From positions 19,069,501-19,133,500 of the forward strand of contig JBAIAC010000006.1 in assembly GCA_037349315.1 (NCBI GenBank): DNA of 64,000 nt. Direction: 5' to 3'. Position 1 is the first letter of the stretch, and the number at the start of each line of letters is the position of its first letter. The notes under the pieces are model-generated. The model searched no databases. It had not been told where the DNA came from and worked only from the letters and a program-made list of their open reading frames with translations. Shown piece after piece: positions 59,366 to 64,000 of the stretch. The position numbers and the translations under genes were made by a program. The stretch is from Chelydra serpentina (Eukaryota; Chordata; Testudines; Chelydridae).

Positions 59366-60538
59366 CTGGCTGCTCTTCTCGATGAGACACTCTACCAATA
59401 GACAATACTCCTGTGTTTTGCAGAAATCCTGCACACTGTTTCAGGGATAAATAAATGTTGTTCCAATCTTTCCTCACTTGGACTTTCTTCCATACCTGTC
59501 TGACCTTCAGCTGGTCAGCTTCATTTGAGAGGACACAAAATAAACATGCTAGAAGTGCATGACAATTTGATGACCCGACCAGATTCTGATTTAATCTGCC
59601 CATTCTTCCCATCAGTTTTTTGCTTTTGGTAGCTGTAATCTCAGCCAGAAAAATCTCTGAACTGAATGATTGTATTCACACTTTCTATTGGAAGTGCCAC
59701 TTTTTCCATAAAAAACACACACTTAAAGCCATTTTATGAAAACTTTTTTTTTTTTAATTTCCCATCCCTATCCTGGGACATTCACAAGGAAAACAGTGGT
59801 GCCTTTACAAACATAGATACGGAGTTTAAAGTTGGATGGAACCATTAGTTAGTAAACTGTTACATTTCACTCCGTTACGCAGTATAGAGGAATCCTGCAT
59901 GGTCCTTGAGATGTACTTTATCCTCTGAGATCTAAATACTTCAAATCTTTGTAAACGTATAGAAGACAGTGTTTTTTCCCACATGAAAATCTATTATGTG
60001 GACACCTGGTGATTACTTTTTAAAATTTACAAATATAGAAACAGACACTTAAGCATCTTCCATTGCACCCTTTGACAGGAAGACACTGCATACCAAAATA
60101 CTATCATGAACATAGACCCTCCTGAACACAGCTAAAAGTATGTGCCCTGTCTTTCTAGTTATTTTCCTCCCTTCATTTGACTTTTTTTTAAATCCCACTG
60201 TAAGAAGCAGGGATTTCAACATGCAGAATGGGGAAACGGCCTTCAAATGTAATTTAACTATTCTCCCACTGATTCTACTCACCAACTTTGTTCCTGGCTA
60301 GTAGGTTTCTGAGACATTTGAAGCCTCATTAATCCTTTAGTTACTAGAGGGGAGAAGCAACTGTCTTGACTTCAGCTTTCTGACTGTTAAAGAAGTAGGA
60401 TCTCAGCTACTCTCGATGCCTCATGGTCTCTTCTTGTTGCCTTCCTCATATGCTTCAGGGCATAGCTCTGCTTCTGTTCATAGCCATTTAAGTAGCAGCC
60501 CGGTTAAAATGCTGTGAATCTTGTCCATTTCTTATAGG
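59366..60538. other. PUM2 intron 3, no feature seen
   Basis: Unassigned. TACGGAGTTTAAAGTTGGAT near 59819 may be a diverged CR1 tip. Confidence 0.4.
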
Positions 60539-60546
60539 CCCATATG

Positions 60547-61412
60547 GAGGGCCCTACCAAATTCATGGCCGTGAAAAAGTGTCACGGACCATGAAATCTG
60601 GTCTTTTGTGTACTTTTACTCTATACTATAAAAATACCCTATACTACAGGACAAAAGTATACAAAAGTGTTTCTCAAACTGGAGGTCCTGACCCAAAAGG
60701 GGGTTGGCAAGGCTATTGTGGGGGGGGTCATGGTATTGCCACTCTTACTTCTGTGCTGCTGCTGGCAGCAGCACTGCTTTCAGAGCTAGGCACCTGGTCA
60801 GCAGCTGCTGCTCTCCAGCCCCCAGCTCTGAAGGCAGCGCAGAAGTAAGGGTAGCAATACTGTGACACATACCCCCACCCCTTCCACACACACACATAAT
60901 TGCCTTGAAACCCTCTTCTGGATCAGGACCCCAGTTTGAGTCTTTGGGTACGTCTATACTTACCCACCGCGTCGGAGGAGTCCAATCGATCTTCTGGGTT
61001 CGATTTATCGCGTCTTATCTAGACGCGATAAATCGAACCAGGAAGAGCTCCCCCGTCAACGCCGGTAATCCTGCTCCACGAACGGAGCAGGCGGAGTCGA
61101 CGGGGGAGCCTGTGCATCGCCGTGTGGACCAGCGGTGAGTACTTTGAAGTTCGAAATAAGATACTTCGACTTCAGCTGTGTTGTTCACGTAACTGAAGTC
61201 GCGTATCTTAGTTCGAACTTGGGGGGTAGTGTGGACCAGCCCTTAAGGGTTTTACGTGTTTATATTTTGCCATTTTTAAATACAAATTCATATTTTGTTA
61301 CAACACCATGAAATTTAAGGTTTAAATATCTGAAACGGTGAAATTCAAGTTTTTTTAAAATGCTATGACCATGAAATTTACGAAAATGGACTGTGAATTT
61401 GGTAGGGCCCTA
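60547..61412. mobile_element. hAT-type element, 866 bp, with nested MITE
   Basis: The inverted ends AGGGCCCTACCAAATTCA and TGAATTTGGTAGGGCCCT are flanked by CCCATATG at 60539-60546 and 61413-61420, a perfect 8-bp duplication. It has no transposase. Internal blocks match 20192-20865. A smaller element is inserted at about 60949-61242. Confidence 0.92.
60949..61242. mobile_element. Palindromic MITE nested in hAT element
   Basis: It starts GGGTACGTCTATACTTACC and ends GTAGTGTGGACCAGCCC, with a perfect inner hairpin GGTTCGATTTATCGCGTC / GACGCGATAAATCGAACC (60999-61039). A second arm pair is CTTCGACTTCAGCTG / AACTGAAGTCG. It is CpG-rich. The TTT/TTA flanks suit a Harbinger TWA target, but this is less certain. 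Confidence 0.75.
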
Positions 61413-61420
61413 CCCATATG

Positions 61421-62627
61421 GTATTAACTTTGGTCAGTTTCGCTACTGCAGTTTATGTTCCTTATCCCAACTAGCAGCAGAGTGAGAGTAGCAGCAGCTG
61501 CATAGGCACTATCTGCAGACTAGGTGAGTGTTGCATCAGATTATATTTGTCATATTTTTTTCCACTTCCAGAATGCCTAGAAACTTGTTTTAAATGGATG
61601 GTTAAATTCTGCAGAATTAGGTTAATATTCTTCCATTCAAAAGTTTTCCTACCTTCCACTAACGAATAGATTTAAAAAAATAAATGCTGGGTTACAATTT
61701 TTCAGTGTGCAAAAAAATTACAATCCAATGAAAACTGTATTCTTAATGTGTTTGAGAGGATGTAGATGTGCACTACAGTGGCAGAGTAGGTAAACCTAGT
61801 TATATTGCCACTGATGTTTACAGTTATAAAACAAATTAGAAAAAATTATGATATAAAAAGACTGGTGACTTAGGAATGTTTTTGATGAAGTTAAACGCAG
61901 TGCCTGCTTTCTGTAATCACACTAAAACTGTTTTTGTTCCAAGACAGAACAGAACATGAGATTCTAAATCTGAAATGGCTTCAGTTTTTCTACCTTAGAA
62001 GTAGTAACTTGAGCAAACCCTATCGCTGAGAATAATGACTGAGATTTGGAACCTTTAATCTGTAGGTCACTGGGTCAAACATGGCAGGGTTTGTAGTAAG
62101 CTACAGGTAGCTGAACTGCCATCATGAGGATACTTACTATCTGAAGTTTGTGGACTTCATCCATTTCCAAGTTGACACAACCACATCATGAAAACTACCT
62201 CTGGATTTGGTGGTATTGTTAGTTGTCTAGGCTGAAAGGCCAAGATTTTGAATCATGATGGAAACTGGAGTGTCTTCTCACCTTTAGAGATGTAATCTAC
62301 TAGCTGAGAGTTGAAGACCATCAGCGCATTAGCATGGGAAAGCTTGCGTAGTTACTGTTCATTCTGTGTGTGTTCTGGGTAACTAGTACCTGAGTCTTAG
62401 GTTGTCAGGCTCCTTTCATGAGAAACTAATTAGACACTATTTTTCACTCTTTAAATGTTGTTTACAGTTAACAGCTATAGAATCTCTAAATTAAATATCT
62501 AGAATCTTTTTCTATCATTGATGGAGCATATCCCCCTTAGTTGTGCTGTTAATATTTTTGGCTATTTATAAGAACTATTGATTAATTTTTGGCTATTTTA
62601 AATGAAGTAACTTCCCCTCTTAAATAG
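61421..62627. other. PUM2 intron 3, last part, no feature seen
   Basis: AT-rich intron ending at the exon 4 acceptor. No element was recognised. Confidence 0.5.
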
Positions 62628-62733
62628 CTGTTACCTGCCAAAAAGTTTTGGGAACCTGATGATTCAGCAAAAGATGGACAAAAAGGGATATTCCTTGGTG
62701 ATGAGTGGAGAGAGACTGCATGGGGAACTCCTC
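62628..62733 (+). CDS. PUM2: PUM2 coding exon 4
   Basis: The acceptor is TAAATAG at 62621-62627 and the donor GTAAGT begins at 62734. The exon is 106 bp, entering in phase 0 and leaving in phase 1. It encodes [35 protein letters not shown]. Human PUM2 has the same order with [11 protein letters not shown], so this copy has one Asp fewer. This is part of the unstructured N-terminal repression region, with no catalytic residues expected. Confidence 0.97.
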
Positions 62734-63092
62734 GTAAGTGATTGTAATACGCATTTAAAGATCATTCCTGTTAACTGTTATCTGAAGTTATAGTTTTATA
62801 AAACCCTAGATATGCATTACATTTTAAATTGTTATCCCTCATGTTAATTCTGAGAAATCTATACTGAACAAATGACAGTGGTATGCCAGTAACAGTCAAT
62901 ACTGGGATACAAGATTTTTTAAAAATAAATATATTCAGTTATAACTTTTAAAAATAAAACTGGGTTTGTATTTAATTGTCCTGTTCTGGTCTTGCTTAAT
63001 ATGTTCCCCTTTATGAAATGTTAACAACTTTGCAAGTTATACTGTAAAGTACAGATTGGTAATTTTTTATTTATTTATTTATTTTAAAACAG
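62734..63092. other. PUM2: PUM2 intron 4
   Basis: A 359-bp intron with GTAAGT and CAG boundaries. A TTTA microsatellite (63065-63085) acts as the pyrimidine/AT tract before the acceptor. Confidence 0.9.
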
Positions 63093-63280
63093 ACCATTCT
63101 ATGTCCCAGCCTATTATGGTACAGAGAAAGCCTGGACAGGGTTTTCATGGAAACAGTGAAGTAAATGCTGTATTGTCTCCTCGATCAGAAAGTGGCGGCC
63201 TTGGAGTGAGCATGGTAGAATATGTGTTAAGTTCCTCTCCAGCAGATAAATTGGATTCCCGGTTTAGGAAAGGAGCTTTT
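63093..63280 (+). CDS. PUM2: PUM2 coding exon 5
   Basis: The acceptor AAACAG ends at 63092, and the donor GTAAGT begins at 63281. The exon is 188 bp: its first two bases complete a His codon with the preceding exon, giving [18 protein letters not shown], then [18 protein letters not shown] and [27 protein letters not shown]. It leaves in phase 0. The conserved [20 protein letters not shown] block is shared by PUM1 and PUM2, and the [14 protein letters not shown] tail is PUM2-specific. The intron before it is only 359 bp. Confidence 0.98.
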
Positions 63281-63986
63281 GTAAGTAATCTAATGCTTTA
63301 AGCTTGCATAGTTACTTACAGCAGGCTTATGAATTCTAGTAAATAGTTACGTTTTTCTACTGCATTTTTCCATTTCTCTTCTATCCTTCCCTTCAGTTGA
63401 GGAATGTGTAGTTCTTTCCCATCACTTTTCCTTAGTTGGAAGATCCTAACACGAAGGGGTTAGGGAGAAGCATTTGGGGAGTTCTTGGCCTCGAATAAGT
63501 ATCTCAGGAAAATTATTGCATTTATTTACCAATCACCTTCAAATCCAGGCAGAAAAATAGGTACTGTGCAAATCACTGGTGAGCTGTAAAAGCTCTTAAC
63601 GATATTTAAAGCAAAATACAAAATGGCCTTTGGGCTAGAGCTTCATGTTATTTGTGTTCTTAAAAACACCTCTTTGATTGTTTATTTTTTAAAAAAAATA
63701 TTATATTGTCATCTAATTTGTGGTGTTACTGCTTTACCAGCACCGCTATAGTTAAGGTTGAGTTAACTTTTCCATTATAAATCCTGACAATGCCCTTTTA
63801 TGTTTTAGCAATTACTAATTGCATGTGGTTGAAACTTCATAAACAAGTTACCTACCAAATGCAATTTCATTTAGAACAAAATGTTTGTATTTTTTACATG
63901 CACTATAGTGTAGAATTAGGTCATCTTATGGTGCTCCTTTTGTGTTCTGTTAAATATTCAGAATCAAACAGATTCTTTTTCCTCAG
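63281..63986. other. PUM2: PUM2 intron 5
   Basis: A 706-bp intron with GTAAGT and a TTTTTCCTCAG acceptor; no repeat was recognised. Confidence 0.9.
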
Positions 63987-64000
63987 GGCACTAGAGATGC
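63987..64000 (+). CDS. PUM2: PUM2 coding exon 6, start only (truncated by window)
   Basis: A pyrimidine-rich tract ends in CAG at 63984-63986. The following 14 bases read GTRD plus two bases of the next codon in phase 0. Human PUM2 continues GTRDAET directly after the preceding exon's RFRKG-x-F, so this is the true next exon. The rest lies outside the window. Confidence 0.92.

Larger units (their letters stand above)
15990..64000 (+). other. PUM2: PUM2 gene, 5' part (extends past window end)
   Basis: PUM2 is a cytoplasmic PUF-family RNA-binding protein that recognises UGUANAUA-type elements in 3' UTRs and recruits deadenylation and repression factors. Conceptual splicing of five exons gives one continuous frame that matches vertebrate PUM2 almost residue for residue in its known N-terminus ([72 protein letters not shown]). 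The [14 protein letters not shown] stretch separates PUM2 from PUM1. Introns are about 8.4 kb, 28.6 kb, 9.0 kb, 359 bp and 706 bp. The eight C-terminal Pumilio repeats are not in the window. The first non-coding exon boundary is predicted, not proven. Confidence 0.95.

Noticed and set aside
63093..63280. Assignment of the gene to PUM1
   Set aside because: Exon 5 reads [14 protein letters not shown], which is PUM2; PUM1 has a different sequence at this point.

Overview
This is vertebrate nuclear DNA, most likely from a cryptodiran turtle. It has a spliced gene with long introns, many CR1 LINE fragments, MIR and L2-like fossils, numerous hAT and Harbinger short transposons, and at 35280-35466 a tRNA-derived SINE with a CR1-like tail of the type known as the tortoise Pol III SINE. 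No bacterial, plasmid or viral genes were seen.

The only host gene I can support is the 5' part of PUM2 (Pumilio RNA-binding protein 2) on the + strand. A TATA-less CpG-rich promoter with a probable non-coding first exon lies near 15740-16156. Five coding exons follow: 24589-24973 (start codon at 24602), 53572-53640, 62628-62733, 63093-63280 and 63987 onward, which is cut by the window end. Splice signals and reading phase agree at every junction. About 249 residues are encoded here, all from the low-complexity N-terminal regulatory region. The Pumilio repeats that bind RNA lie beyond the window. The first coding exon adds about 130 residues before the start usually given for human PUM2, and it resembles the N-terminus of PUM1.

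Layout: 1-15.6 kb is upstream intergenic sequence. It holds an array of tRNA-like modules split by a GC-rich transposon, a CR1 LINE, a near full-length PIF/Harbinger element with transposase and convergent Myb-like gene, an L2-like LINE fragment and two Penelope-like fragments. Intron 1 (16.2-24.6 kb) carries a G-rich minisatellite, a hAT MITE, two back-to-back Tigger-like elements and a large hairpin. Intron 2 (25.0-53.6 kb) carries CR1 pieces, a degraded hAT element with nested insertions, a Tigger-like element and a nearly complete antisense RTE retrotransposon with target-site duplication. Intron 3 (53.6-62.6 kb) carries more CR1 and two MITE-in-repeat nests.

Nothing here looks like a new multi-gene system. 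The most notable items are the RTE copy (possible horizontal transfer), the Penelope fragments with a hammerhead-ribozyme-like core, the multi-tRNA-like array, and the PUM1-like long N-terminus of PUM2.
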